64,000 nucleotides of DNA from Pegea sp. RAD2-039 (lineage: Eukaryota > Chordata > Thaliacea > Salpida > Salpidae), in NCBI GenBank assembly GCA_034620365.1, contig JAQGEQ010000003.1, positions 124,001-188,000 of the forward strand, read 5' to 3'. The notes under the pieces are model-generated. The model saw nothing but the letters and a program-made list of their open reading frames with translations. It had not been told where the DNA came from and did not search any database. Positions 12,356-26,135 of this stretch are shown in pieces; position 1 is the stretch's first letter; each line of letters opens with the position of its first letter. The translations under genes and the position numbers were made by a program.

Positions 12356-15300
12356 ATTTCTAAAATATTAAAAGTAATCCAAGTAGCTGACTGAGAATAT
12401 TCAAAAAGTTGTGTTGAAGTAATTTGTAGAAAAATAGAAATTAGTAAAAATCTTAAATGAGATATATGACGAGAAAACATCAATCAAAATTACTAACAAG
12501 TGAAATATAAGATTCCAAAACTTATTTCTAATTGACGGGAAAATATTTATATTTTACGTAAGCGTTGAAAAGCAAAGTTTCGATAACCTGATAAGCTTAA
12601 TACTTCTTTTGCTAATTTCACTTACCAGCTATTATTATTTATTGTCAGATTTATTTACTGTCCATTTGCAAAATACTTTCTAGCACCTATTATTAATTAT
12701 CCAAAAGTGTAATTGTATAGAATATAAAGCTTATTATTTATCTTATATTTGATTACAAATAAAATGATATCTTTATATAGATCTTTAGCTTATTTTAGTT
12801 AACTATTTATTTGGCAGATTTCCCTTTTTGAATTAGCCAACAGTATTTAGAAAAATATTATCAAATTAAGCTGCCAAAATTCTTTAGACTCTCCTAAAAC
12901 TTCAGCAAATTGACTGATTCTTCATTTTGTAAAAAAATCATAATTCAATTTGAAGCAAACTTTGTTGAAAGATTAAATTCTAGAAACAATGTGGTTAAAA
13001 TGCAGATGAATTTATACTGAGATTGAAACCGGTACTGCGGGCTTACTGATGAATAAATGAAAGATAAAAAACCATAAAAGAAAAAAGCAAGAAATCAAGA
13101 ATAATGAATAAAACAAACAGGACAGAAAAAAAATCGAACAAATCACAATGATTAAAAGCTGACTAAAAACAAAACTTGTAACTAACCATCACTTTCCATC
13201 ATCATTATTTACTTCTTGGCAAAAAACAATTTTCCTTTAAAATTGAGTTTTAATCTCACACATGAAGACAGCATTCACTATAAATGCCAAACGGAAGTTG
13301 TTTACCGGAAATTGAGCCTTATTTCGTAAATTAACAAGATTTGTAAGAAACATAAGATAAATAAATCATATTTGGCTGTAATAGTTTTAAACAGGTAAGT
13401 TTTTAATTCATTATTTCATCTGAATCTGATGTGAATCATTTTGATCTTAGCAAAAGAAGTATAATTATATATGTTTACATTTAATGAGTTTCATGTTGGA
13501 ATATACTAAAGGTTACTTTAAGCAAGTTAATTAAAACTTTATCTAGTGTAAATTCATATAAATTACAATCATTTTATTTATTAGTATGTTTGTTACTTTT
13601 AATATAAACAAATTCTTTTTATTCAAAGTATTATTTTCTATTGCTACATAATCTAAACTCTTATAAATTATCTTTTAGTCTTAACATTATTCAGCAATAA
13701 TTTTCTGATGGTTACTTATGTTAAGTTCTTTTGCATAATTTAGAAAACATTTTAACTGGTATTTGTTGTGCAGTATTTGACTTAATAGTTTCTGAAAATA
13801 GATTTCAAAATCTTTTTGAAGTCATCGGTTTCTTTGTACAAAATGTTGTGACTTTATAAATCTTTAATAGACTTTAAAACTGAACACAATAGTTCAAAAG
13901 TTGAGAGTTTAACATTAAAATGAATATAAATGAGTTTTAGTCTAGTGAGTTTATGTTGAAGGCATTAAAAATCAAATACAAAAAAGAAATCTTTAAATGT
14001 AGTCTTTAGTTTATTTAATAACAAAAGTTTGATATCAATTGCTTAATAAAGTTTTTACTTTAAACAAGAATAAATAAATTTGCATTTTATAAGCAATTTA
14101 TACGTGTAATAATAATCAGAATACTTTTCCAAACCAAAGTCATATCGTTTAAAAAACCACAAATTATTTAATAAATCTTATACTATGCACAAAAGTATTC
14201 GAAAAAAGTTTAGTAAAAATACAAATTTTTCTTTATTAGTAATTAATATCTTGTACTTTCATGCATTAATAATTTATCAATTAATTAAGTTTGTAAGATA
14301 AAACATTTTTTATCTGGGATATAATAACAATCATTTTAAAGGTTTTTCATATTTATAAAAAGCTAAATAATGTTAACTGAACAGTTTACATTTTAATAAT
14401 TACACAAGCTAAGATTTTTTAATCAATATCAAACTATTTACTAAGTTTATAAAATACATATAAACGTTTTTCTTCATTTCACACTATAACTAAATATAAA
14501 CTTTTTATATAAGGTATAAATGATTTATATTAATAAGAAGTAATCGGAAATTTAAGATCGATATTATAATTTTAATATCTTATTTTTTATAGTTATATTT
14601 AAAAGGTTTATTTAGATAAATAGCTTATTAGGTTTCCGTTACTTTTCAATTACTTCAATAAGTCGTAAGTATTTGATTAGAAGTTTTCAAGGCTTTTCAC
14701 AATTAACTTTAGTATCCGTATTTTCAACTGTTATATCATTAAACAACTTATTTCTTTATTTAATATTTTTTGTAGTTTCTATTTTACTAAGAAAATGTAC
14801 AAAATGATTTGATTTATCAGTTTCTATTTACAAATTGTGGCTGTAGCATAATCTAGTTTTCATTGATTTATAAATAATTACTTATACAATATGACTATTA
14901 AACTGAAATTCAAATTATACAGCAAAAATATTGCTTGGAAAATTTAACTGAAGCTTTTTTAGCAGCTAAAAATTTTGATTTTTTAAATGTTTGTGCCTTG
15001 TTGTCGTAAGTGTCTAGAAGCAAAACAAAGAGATCCCTCAAAAACTCATCAATAGATTTTTGATCAATTATTTTAGGTGTGAATGAAATATTAGTCTGAT
15101 TTAATCAAAAGCTTTTTATGGCTAACATATTTTGGTTTGTAACTTATTTCATAAAATTTATTGAGTTTTATCATTAATTTCTTTTACTTGTCATATAATG
15201 ACACATTAAAAGCATTTCAATTATACACGAATCATACAAATTCAAATCATTTTTCGCTGAAGTCTTTTTACCGTCACAAAACTGCTAATCTAAAAAAAAC

Positions 15301-18300
15301 TTTGAATGGAAATAAACTCAACTAGATTAACTAATTTCTTGACAAAAAACTACCAACGTTATAAAGAAAAACTATCGAAATGTAGTCAATATTTTTCCTA
15401 CACCTATCTTATACAGGTAAATCTTTTTTCTGTCTTTTAAATCATCAATAGTTGACTCATCAAGAAAGAATACACTAAATGTGTAATTACTGAATAAACT
15501 TTTTAGATGCTCCATCAACACTAGTGCTTCTCTTTACCAAATAACTCTATTAATTATAAATGTTCTTGCCTAAAGAGTGACGTCACTGGGGCGGCTTGAA
15601 AATAATCACGCGCCTCACTTAAAAATCTAGTGACGTCATCATTTGTATTCATAATATTTTAAAAGTGTGATGGGTCTTTAGATAAAAAATGACCTTTTAG
15701 TGGATCTTAGCCTTTCTAGAATTGTTGTTAAATTCAGTATTTTAAACGTGGATAAATCTTAAAGAAAGTTTTTAATGCTAGACTTTAATATTTTATAAGA
15801 AAGTAATGGGTACAGAAAATAGTCTGACGTTTCAGAAATTATTTAAGGTTACTTTTACTTTTATAGATTTTAATTATTTTGTTTTTTTACAAATTATTTG
15901 ATGTAATTGTTATGGTTATATACTTCAAATATTTTAAAACTTATAGTAGACTGACAAGTCTAAAATAAATTAAAACTTAATTATTTACCAAATTTTATTC
16001 GTAATTTTCAGCAATATCCAAATGACCTTTTGATAATTTTGTAAATATTGAGATTTTATTTAAAAACATCTTATATCAATAATTGTAATTAGTTATGGAG
16101 TAGTTAAAAATATTTTGTATATTAGTTTTTAATAATTATTAAAATTTTTAGTGAGATAAATTGTCTTTGAAACATTTACAAACAAAAAATATAAACCAAC
16201 AAGTTTGAAACAGTGAGATTAAAACATGCTAGACTTTTAAAGTAATGCTTTATCTGTCTTCAGTATATTTAACACTATAGATAATCAGTTATTGTGATTA
16301 AAGTATTTTGATTTCAACTTTTTATTAATTTGACAGAAATTTGAGAAAAAGAAAATTGGAAACACCTTCATATGATTATTACAGATTATCAATAAGTTGA
16401 TTTAGAACGGAAAAACTTTCAAAAAATCTGGTAATTAATTTCCATCTACCTATAGTTATAAGTAATGACTATAGTTTTGATAATAATTATTATTATAAAC
16501 TTTAAATTATTTATTATTATAATGCTCATAATAATAAACCAAACTAAGTTTATCTATAAAGTAATTTATAAAATATGAACATTTAAAATAGATTTAATTT
16601 TCTAAACTTTTAGTATTTTGTTATATTGAAAAAAAAACAAAATAAAAAGTTTCTATCTTAAATTTTCATTATCTAATTTTGAATATCTAATAATTTAATC
16701 AAAAATTTCATCACAAGATTTTTCTATCTTTTTTAAATTTGATTATTACTTTAAATAGTTCATAATTTCAGTTCTGGGAGTTTAAATCAATAAGTGCAAG
16801 ATTTGTCAACAAATTGGGAACAGAATAAACTCACTTGGACTTCTATCTTTGACGATGAGTCACAGTTCAACGTTTTCATTTTGCTTAAATGAATTAAGAA
16901 GAACTATTTCTTGTTCAAAACATGACATATTACTAAAAGATCATCGCGACTTTGACTAATGCAAGAATTACGCAAAGCAAATTAAGGGGCTGCAATTACG
17001 TCATATAGATGTACGTCATCAGTTTTGCTGGCAGATTTGAAAATGACGAAATCAGTTTGAATTTTATAGGAATAAAATTTATTTAGCTCTAAAGAAAAAC
17101 TTATAGAAAATAAACTTTTCGATTTCTAAGTTCAAGTTTGAACTGAGCCAAAATAGTTTGAAGCCAAAAACGTTTTGCTCTGGCAATGATAAATGTTTTT
17201 GTTGTTGCTTTTTGTGCCATTGGTTTTGAATCTAGGCATTGAATTAAAGATTTTTGTTATAATAATTATATTTTATTAGTAGATTATCAACTAAATATAT
17301 ATTTATCTCATAATTATTGTAAAACGATTAAAAATAAGTTGACACTTTAAATAAACTAAGTTTATTATTATGAATAAGATTGCATTGTAAAAATTTATCT
17401 TGAATAAGCTTATCAAAAGTCTTAAAAAAGTTTTTCTTTTTTTCTTTCTTGAATAATCAAAAATTAAAAATTAATTTCACAAAGGGTAACTCAGACACTT
17501 TGATAAAAATACAAAGGTCTTAATGAAAAACAAACAGAGATTTGATAAATAGAATTCATATGAATAATAATGGCAAACTAAATTATTTTCACTAAATCCG
17601 TATTATGACTATTTACTGTCTTTTAAACTGTTAGGTAATTAGTAACAACTGAAAACCAATTTAAACAACTAGTTGAAAATGAAAGTGAAATTATTAATTG
17701 TGTTTCCTTATTAGTTTGTCTTAAACTATATTTAAAACATATAACATAGTCTTAATTTTATAAAATTATTATCAGTGATAAAAGTAACTCGAGTTAATAT
17801 ACAGGCAACTTTTGATTTAGTTGCAATTAAGATAAATAATTAATTCTTTTTGAAATTTAAAGTCTGCAGCCAAAACCTTTTTTTGTATCTTTTTAATTAG
17901 CTAATTGTTATAAATTCTATCAAATAAACGGTTAGAAATCTTTAAAATTTTATTTTGAAATTTTAAAGTTAAAATATAGATTTCTACAAAACTTACAAAT
18001 TGAAAGATCTGTTAAATAAATGATGAAGATTGAATTAAATTTTGTTTAATTCATTGAAAGAATAAACTTTTTACATCATCGCGTTTCATTAACCTCTTTT
18101 TCACATGCTAATTCACATTCTAATCGATAAAAGTTGTACTGATTACTAAACAGTTATTTTAAATCTAAATTACAAATGTTTTACTTTATAGATATAAAAA
18201 GAAATTCTGACTAAATTCCCACTATTACCAAGCAAAAAATATTTTTGTTAATTGAGGTGTTTCCTGTTATCACAATTTATAATGTGAAAACTTAACTTAG

Positions 18301-19224
18301 AGATAATTGTGAAGAATATATATGTTACAGCTAAAGTTGATTTTAAATCGATGTTATTAAATAATTTTGGAAAGATAAGTTTCTCACTTCTTGTAAAATA
18401 ATTTTAAATGATCAATTTTTCAAATTAACTTCCTTATAATACATCAATTTAGATAAAGATTAAACTCCAAGATATTTATGAATGAAGTTTGATTACTATA
18501 TTTGAGATGATTATTTGTTTATAAAAAGGAAATCAACAAACTTTTCTTATCTCAATGCTAAGATCCATAACTTGAAGTCATTGAAATGTTGTTACGTCAA
18601 AAAGTTTTAAAAACCTTCCTAAATCATAATTCTACAGACATAAGTCACATGCTGACGTTTTGACAGCTCGTTTTATGTCTATATATATCAAAATAGGTTT
18701 TATTAACAATTATGGTTTGATATTTGAAAAAAAACTTTATTTCACCTTTGATCAAAGTTTCTAAAATGACTTCATTCATTTCTTTTTTATTCTAAACGGA
18801 AAAAAGCTTTAAATTAATCATAAAATGAAAAACTTTGAAAGTTACTTTTCTAGAATTTTTTTTTTAAAAGATTATATGACATTTTTCAATTCAAAAATAT
18901 AAACTTCCGGTACAAAAAGATGAAACCTAACAACCATAAAACGTTTTTACTAATAAAGTTAGAAAGAATTATCAAGTTCTGTAGAAAGTTCAGAAAAATA
19001 TTATTTTATATGTTTTGAAAATACTTAAAGTAGGGAGGGTTTAATGTTTTTTTTTTCAACTAGGAACTTTTAATAGAACTACTTCTTGTTTAAGACAATA
19101 TAAATTTTAAATGCTTTGTTTTCAGGCAGCAGTTGAAATAGTTTTCAATTTCTTTAAGTATCTTATCGAGTGATCGATTTTAACCTCGAGTAAACTTTAG
19201 TTTTTGGCAAGATCTTCTGATCTG
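12356..19224. other. Long intergenic stretch; includes the region upstream of the cionin gene
   Basis: No coding exon recognised. It holds two perfect CRE palindromes (15578-15585 and 15631-15638) and two TACGTCA half-type sites near 16996 and 17010. ETS-like motifs (ACGGAAGT, ACCGGAAAT) occur near 13293 and 13304. These lie upstream of the minus-strand cionin gene and of the plus-strand GPCR gene, so they could serve either; this is inference. Confidence 0.5.
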
Positions 19225-20567
19225 ATGGATGATAAGATTTTAGAGCAAGCTATTAAAGCAGTTTCAGTTTTTTTGATAGTAGTTGCTTTTGTTAGCAACT
19301 TATTGGTGATCTTTACCATATTAAAATATAAAGTACTCAGAACTATTTTCAATTGTATGATCTGTAGCTTGTGTTTTACATATATCATTTCAACTCTAAC
19401 ATCATCTCTGTATTTAGTTGGTACTCTAGAAACTCATCAAAATATTTGTGAGTTGCAATATATAGTGATAATTACTTAAGAGCTTTTTTGAAATCTTTTA
19501 AAATTGTTTTTATAAACTAATAAAAATTTATGAAAAGTATTGTATATTGGATTTACAAATAAAAAACTTTAAAAAACTTTTATATTTGTAGGTATAGCTT
19601 ACTGGGCTGTTGAGTTGGCAACGGACGTATCAACAGCTCTTCATATCTTCTCAATATCAATTCGCCGCTTGAGAAGTGTTTTAAATCCTTACAAAGTTTT
19701 TGATACTTCAAAGATACTAATTGCAGTATTTATCATTCTACTTTGGATATTTTCAGCTGTTACTGCTTCAATACCATTCTTAGTGACGAATACAAGTTCG
19801 AACTTTTCGACTTGATTTTGTTTACAAATTGTCTTTTACAGATGTATCATGTGGAAGATGTGAAAAACAAAAAACTGAAACTGCCAACCCAGCAGAAACC
19901 CATGAAGCTAATTTCATCATTTATGCTGTTTGTTATGGTTTGATCGTAACAGTAATCTTAATGTTAGTCATTGCAACATTCAGAACTGGAAGGTGAGATT
20001 TAGTTTATAATATTTCAACCTTAACTGTTCGATTTAAGTTTTAAACATGAATAAATAGTAAAATAGATTTTCACTCATACTTTAGTTAGATTTTTTTTTT
20101 GATTCAATCTGTTTACTATATTTTTTGAGCCCTAATTTATAAAATGTAAGTTTGTTTTTAAGCTTTTCAAAAAAATTTATCCATAATAATTTAAAAACAG
20201 ACATAAAGTCAAAACAGAACTGGAAAAACTGAAAGATGATGATCCAGAAGAAATGAAATTTGAAGTAAGATTTCAAGTTGCTACTGGTAAAGTAAAAACA
20301 GCTCAAAGTAAACTACGAAAGTCATTTTTTGCTACTAAAAATCAAAAGGAGCTTTTTGTTCAGCTGATATTAGTTGCAATGTGTTTTTTCATCGGTAACA
20401 CTGTCTCTTTACTTCATTCATTTTCACACATGACAAAAGTATGGTTCTGCGACAAAACCTGGTACTTATCTTTTTTGTTAATGAGATTTAGTGAATGTCT
20501 TTCGCCACTCATGGTTGTTGCTGGCTCAAAATCTGTTAAAAAAAAGATTTTTTGTCATTCTGATTAG
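19225..20567 (+). CDS. Divergent class A (rhodopsin-like) G-protein-coupled receptor
   Basis: Four exons: 19225-19447, 19592-19795, 19842-19992 and 20201-20567. Phases agree and give 314 residues with seven hydrophobic segments. TM1 includes SNLLVIF. TM3 begins at the conserved cysteine of CIAYW. TM4 contains LLWIFSAV and is followed by an extracellular NVSC glycosylation/disulfide site. TM5 is FIIYAVCYGLIVTVILML. A basic third loop of about 50 residues precedes TM6 and TM7. The family signatures are degraded: SIRRLRS replaces DRY, TM6 lacks CWxP, and LSPLMVVAG replaces NPxxY, with a short basic tail. The start is uncertain: the exon opens after an acceptor-like ACTTTAG at 19200, and the first in-frame ATG is at 19225. 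The ligand cannot be told. It may be a lineage-specific orphan receptor. Confidence 0.75.
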
Positions 20568-22405
20568 TCAACCTTCATGTTTTACTTGTATAGTTTCAAC
20601 GATTTATACGTTAAGAGACTTAAACTGTTTTTTTAGATTTATATAAACTGTTGGGCTTAATTGTTTAGCATTCTAATTGCTTTTTTATTTTATTTCCTTT
20701 AAGTAATTACTTTTTCTATTTCAACATTGAAAAAAATTCAAGTATTAAGCTGATGAAGTCACTTCTAAATGTTCAAGCTTTCGTTTTAAGCTTCTAAAAT
20801 GACCCCTTAGTTCGATTGGTCTAAAAAAATCTAATTAAAAAGAAGATTTGATGTACAACCTTCTTATACAGATGTTCATAATTTCTATATGTTTGTATTA
20901 TTTTAAGTTGATGTACTGTTCTCTAATTTCTTTTTAAATGGTCAGTTTTTTGCATGCGTCAACAAATGAGAAATAAACTCTTGTAATAACCGTACCGAAC
21001 AGTATGCACTCAATTAGCTATGCTATTTAATTCTTGTATCTTCAAGAACACAAAAAAAAGATTAAGATACTCCGATAAATACTCTTTAAAAATCTATGCA
21101 AAAACATTAAAAATGCTTTTTGTGTAAAAATACTTCATTTATAAATTTAATCTCTTGACCAAGCTACAAACTGAACAAAAAGATATAACATATTAAAATA
21201 GACAATAATGCCACAGCTAAATTTAGCTTAAGTGAACTTGAACTTAAGATCTAAAGCTGATCTGCAAATAGAATTAAGGAAACTTAAAAACTCCTGTGGT
21301 GATGAAATTTTAAGCTTTTATAATATTCATGAAAATTCCTTAAACAGTTGATAGCTCTTTTTGATTTTAATATTTCTTTAGCCATGCTTTCTTGTGAATT
21401 TAAATTTAATCAATGATAATCTGTCAAATGATTAAAAATTAAGACGCCTCAATGAAGTGAAAATATATTTTTCAAGTAAATAGTTGCACTATTTCAGTCA
21501 GAAAATTCTCGAGAAACTTCTTTCATTAAAAGGTATATGAAACTTAATCTTAGTTACAAAAGCAGAGAAATTATCATAGTGATTTACTTTGTTGGTATTC
21601 TAATGTATTTTAAATAAACTTTAATTAGTTACGGTTTATACAATAATTATCATTAAGATGATCTATTGAATAAAAAAAGTTTATAACTAAGAGTTAATTA
21701 AAAACCAATAAAATTTGTAGTAATAATATGCTCATAAATTTGTGTCTGTTGTTTAATCTGCATTTAATCGATTTTAAGCTAAACAGATTTTGTTTCATGA
21801 TCAAGTAGAAAAATTTAGTTTGCATCAGACTTAAATTATTCTAATTAAATAATGATAATTAATCCTAGAAAATTTAGAAAATTTAGAATTAAACAACTTT
21901 TTAGCTTCAACTGGTTTTACTAAGAAAACTTTAATTCTTTTTAACCAAGGCGAAAGTTAAGTAATACAATCAAAGTTGAAAGTAAAACTTTCTAGATTTC
22001 TAAGCAGTTAATTCTTTAAATAAATTTTAATAATGGGAGTATTAATGTACTAAATAAATGAGTTTTTTCTAATTTTTATAGTAGTCAGTTATTAGAATAA
22101 AAGCTGAAAGTGGAGATTTAAATAATCTAATTTTTGTTTTTTTTAATTTTCTCAACCAAATTCCTTCCTTAATATAGCAACATTTTCTGTTAACTTGGGT
22201 TCATTTCTGAATTTCATGTTTTTCGTTTCCTAAATTTCAAAGATAAAATAAAACAAAGTTTATTTTTTCAACTTTTAAAGCTCTGTTTTCAACTTTCACT
22301 TACTTTCAAATATCTACTTAAAGATTATTTCTTTCTTCATTTATCTGTAATTTCAGAACAAATACTTATCAAACTTGACATTAGCCATTAGAAGCTATTA
22401 TTTAT
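20568..22405. other. Intergenic, no gene recognised
   Basis: AT-rich sequence between the GPCR stop codon and the retrotransposon fragment. Nothing with coding character was seen on either strand. Confidence 0.55.
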
Positions 22406-22855
22406 TGATAAATTCTTTATTTATTAAGTACAATAAACGTAAAGAAAGTGCTTGCAAAGAACACTTCTCACTAATACAAATTCTCACAAATAATATCTAT
22501 TAAGTTAGAAATATAGAAAGTAAAAGATGTAACTCATGACATTTCAGTAGTCCTCAAAGCATATGACAGTGAATAATTGCATAGAATGTCAACAATATAA
22601 AAATAAGAAAAAAATTCATAATGTTGACAATACCATAACGGTCCAACTTCAAGTTGAACAACACGAGTGACAATGTCTGATGGCAGCTGGTTTCAAGTAC
22701 TAATGGTGCGGTATGAGAGAAAGTTTGCTCTAAATAACGAACCAGGTGATATGAGGTTACTAAGATGTAATATGAGTCGCCTAAGTTGATATAACTTGAG
22801 GAAAGGACTAATAGAGAAGAAAGTATGACGTGGAAGGTTTTGCCAAAGTTTTGAC
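22406..22855 (-). mobile_element. 5'-truncated non-LTR retrotransposon, 3' end (copy 1)
   Basis: This segment is clearly homologous in sequence and orientation to 28560-29010, which carries reverse-transcriptase-derived coding sequence. Shared blocks include the run around GTAAAAGATGTAAC, the CAATGTCTGATGGCAGCTGG block and the TTGATATAACTTGAGG block. The shared end, read on the minus strand, finishes in an AATAAATAAA-like tail, as expected at the 3' end of a non-LTR element copied by target-primed reverse transcription. Only about 440 bp remain, so it is a dead copy. Confidence 0.8.
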
Positions 22856-23786
22856 TATTCGTTTTGTCTCAGAAATTATATAATCAAAATTACAAAATTT
22901 TAGAAAAGTATTTATTATGGGTCATCATTTTGTATAATTATAAACAGCATCTTTGTGGCACTTTTTTGATACAATTAAGAGAATTGTCAGCACTCTTGGC
23001 TACTAAGGAACATATTTTTGTTTTGGTTCGTGTATTTTTTTATCATATATTTTTATATAGTTTGCTGAGGGGCTTTAAAAGTTAAATAAAAATCAGGTCA
23101 ACTAAATCAATTAAGCTTTTATAATATTAATGAATTAAAAATACGATTTCTTGTTTAAAATAAAAGATTTTCTCAGAGCAAACTAAAATTTTTTTATTTT
23201 ATTTGTTGTGTCTGGTAAAAGGTTTGAGCTAATTTTTGCTAGAATTTTAATTTTATGATTTGTAATTTTCAACTAAAATTGAAAAAGACCTTCAGTAAGT
23301 AAATCTTATTCAACTTTTCAACTGTAAGTAAACTTACAAATGCTCTATTTAATTCTTTCATAAACTTAGTGAATACTGATTAATTAAGCTGATTACTTTT
23401 TATTTTCTTGAAGTAATCTTGTAAACAAATAAATCAATCTTTACAAGCGGAGCCTTTTTTATTGTAACTTTTTTTATCTAGGCTGTTAATGTTTTACATT
23501 CTCGTAAACTCAGCAAGCCTTAAGCATGCTAGAAGTTATAGGAGTTAAAAAAGGTTTAAAAAATACAAATTGGAAACTATTTAGTAATTGAATTAAATAT
23601 GGTGATTTCAATATTTTTTATATATTCTGAGAGTAAAGTTTTATAGAAATAATAAATTAATATCTTTATCAAATAATAATATTTTTGCTAAGAATAAATC
23701 ACTAAGAAGTTCTAAGATTAAAATTGTATTTAACTTTTCAAATACTATCTAAACTATTATCAAAGTAAGTACTTTGGTTTTTACTG
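22856..23786. other. Intergenic, no gene recognised
   Basis: AT-rich. A 73-codon plus-strand frame at 22864-23085 has hydrophobic runs but no family match and follows directly on the retroelement copy; probably chance. Confidence 0.45.
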
Positions 23787-23909
23787 CTAGGTGCTGTTGT
23801 CGGTTTTGTGAAGACGACTCATACTGAAGCTCTTGTACCGCTTATGTACAGAATCATAACTGCGGTTTCCAATATAATCATTTGCCACCATAAAACTTTT
23901 TGAGGCTAA
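23787..23909 (-). CDS. Possible orphan terminal exon (unknown protein)
   Basis: On the minus strand an acceptor-like ATTTTAG at about 23910 is followed by an open frame reading SKSFMVANDYIGNRS, then YDSVHKRYKSF and SMSRLHKTDNST before a TAG at 23789-23787. Its composition (Ser, Arg, Lys, Tyr, His) is much less AT-driven than the flanks and resembles a hydrophilic cytoplasmic tail, for example of a receptor. No upstream exon could be linked to it. It may be a real last exon or chance. Confidence 0.25.
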   Translation of the reverse strand, partial: LASKSFMVANDYIGNRSYDSVHKRYKSFSMSRLHKTDNST

Positions 23910-23934
23910 AATTATTTAAATTAATTTTTTCATT

Positions 23935-24130
23935 TATGCATGAATACAGTAGAGAGCAGTGTGCAACTGAATTACTAACATTTCTAAGTTGGTCAGACTT
24001 TTAATGACACGACTAAGTGACCTGAAAGTGTGACTTTGAGCTCAATGGGTTGTAGGTCTTTGCATTACTCGAAGCAGCTAAACCACAGTGGCACTATTCA
24101 CCCATAAGTTTGAAAATATACTTTTCGCGC
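23935..24130 (-). repeat. Possible degenerate tRNA-derived SINE
   Basis: Read on the minus strand, TGGTTTAGCTG (24085-24075) matches the Pol III A-box consensus TRGYNNARNNG exactly. A B-box-like GAGCTCAAAGTCAC follows about 25-40 nt downstream. The stretch is less AT-rich than its surroundings. The B box is degenerate and I have no second copy in the window to prove it is a repeat. Confidence 0.35.
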
Positions 24131-26135
24131 TAAATAAAAAGAAATATCTTCGTGTCTTCGATTCGGGTCACCTCATCACCACTGCTTTGTTATGTAAAAG
24201 CAGTTGGTTTCTTTCAACCCTTGATTACTGGGTGTAAAAAATTATCTCTATAATTTTTTTTTAGAGTTTACTTTATTAAAGAATTTAAATCGCTTTAACT
24301 TGAATGAAAGTTAAATCTTTTGTTTTAGGCAAGATTTTGAATATATTTGCAAGCACACTTTCTTATTGTACTGTTATGGCTACTCAGTTACGAATTAAAA
24401 TTATGCTAAAATCAAAAAAAATGTATGTCGTGAAAATATTCTGTTTAAATGTAAACAATCGCATGAAAATAAGCAATCAGTTATTAAGTCTACTAAGACT
24501 ATACCAAGATATTGTGCATACATGTAAACTCAAATAGTATGATATAAGACAATAAAAAAGCTTACCAAAAAAATAAATCATAGACTGGAAGAATTAAAAC
24601 TAAAAAAACAACAAATGAATTAAAACAACTTAAATTGTTATTCCTTACTAAGTAAAAATTGAAAAAAAGTCGCAGAGGCATGTTCAGATATTCGATTATC
24701 CTAAATATACTTGTGGAAAAACGATATAATAAGTAAAGCTGTGAAATTTTCAATATTTTAGTTTATTGATAGATTTTTACACAATTAAATAGAAGTGATT
24801 GAATTGTTTTGGTATTCCGACCTGCGCACTAATATTTTGCTTTTTTTTGCCAATGCTTTTGAAATCTCATTAATATCTGGTAGTTTGCCGTAAAGCATAA
24901 ATGTTGAAAACAAATGCCTGTTTCCCAAGAGCTTATTATATTTTAATAATTTACAAAATCCTTTTACTTATCCTAATTAAAGTTTACAATTAGATTAGTT
25001 AAGTTCTATATCACAAATTTCGTTAAAAACCATGTCTGAAACTTGTCAAAACTGTTTTATATTTGGCAGGCCATTTTAGTCGAATACATGCTTTACAGAA
25101 GGTCGTGCAATGATGATTTGATATCGCCTATATTGACTGGGTATCGATAGTCTTAATGCTTGATTAGATTAATATTTTTTCTATATTTAATATATCTATA
25201 ATTAATATATAATTAACTTTTTTTTTAAATTTTATGTTTGATAATATTTTATTTTCAAATAAAGATTTGAAAATATAATTTTGGTTTAAAAGTAAAACTT
25301 TTGTATACTCTATAATTTTTTATAAATATTTTTAAAGGTTATTTTATACTTCTAATTTTTTTTTGGTGAATTGTTTTAATAAATAATAATTTTCTTACCT
25401 AGTAATTTTGAAACATTTTTATTATTAACAATTTATTACTAAGTTAATTTTATCATTGTTAATTAAAACTTTAATTTAATTTTTAATTTTTCTGAATGAA
25501 CAAATGGATTAAACTTGAATTTAAAACAATTTTACTTCAAGTTAAAAACTTTCTTACTAGATATCTGATTCAAGCTTAAGATTATTTGTTTTATATTTTC
25601 AACCTAAAACAGTTAATTTTTTCTTGAATTTTTTATAAATTAAACTTTTTTAGGTTATTAAGCTCTTAGAATTGTTTAATGTTCAAAATCCTATATTAAT
25701 TTTACTTGTTGAAATATTATATAGTCATGTTTCTTTTATTTTGGAAATTTATCATTAAATATAATTGTTATTCTTATAAGTGAATAATTGTTGTGATTTA
25801 TTGATTTTTTAAAGATATCAAAAATTTATTTTGTTAAATTTATGATAATTTTTAGTACTATTATATTGTCTTGTTATCTTCATTATATTGGTAGCTTAGG
25901 TTTATTATTTTACTTAATTATAACAAATATCTTAGTAAACATATTAATTAGGGTGGTCAAGTTAGTTAATTTTTTTTTATGATTTATGAATAATAATTTT
26001 ATTAAACTCTTTATAATGATTTATAGAGGTATTGTTATCAGTTGGTAGTTTTTTTCATAATTATAATTTGATCATTTTTATTTTACATATTTTTACTTAC
26101 AATTTATATAATTTGTTTGCTGATTCATCATTTAG
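24131..26135. other. Region upstream of prohibitin; first coding exon probably hidden here
   Basis: Extremely AT-rich DNA. The prohibitin exon at 26136 lacks about 8 N-terminal residues and a family-type start, so a short exon of roughly 25-30 nt is expected upstream. I could not single one out. Two short frames (24304-24537 plus, 24562-24753 minus) look like chance. Confidence 0.4.

Noticed and set aside
25050-25160. Minus-strand frame with basic residues (YRRYQIIIARPS)
   Set aside because: Short, without a clear acceptor or partner exon. It could not be linked to the orphan exon at 23.8 kb.
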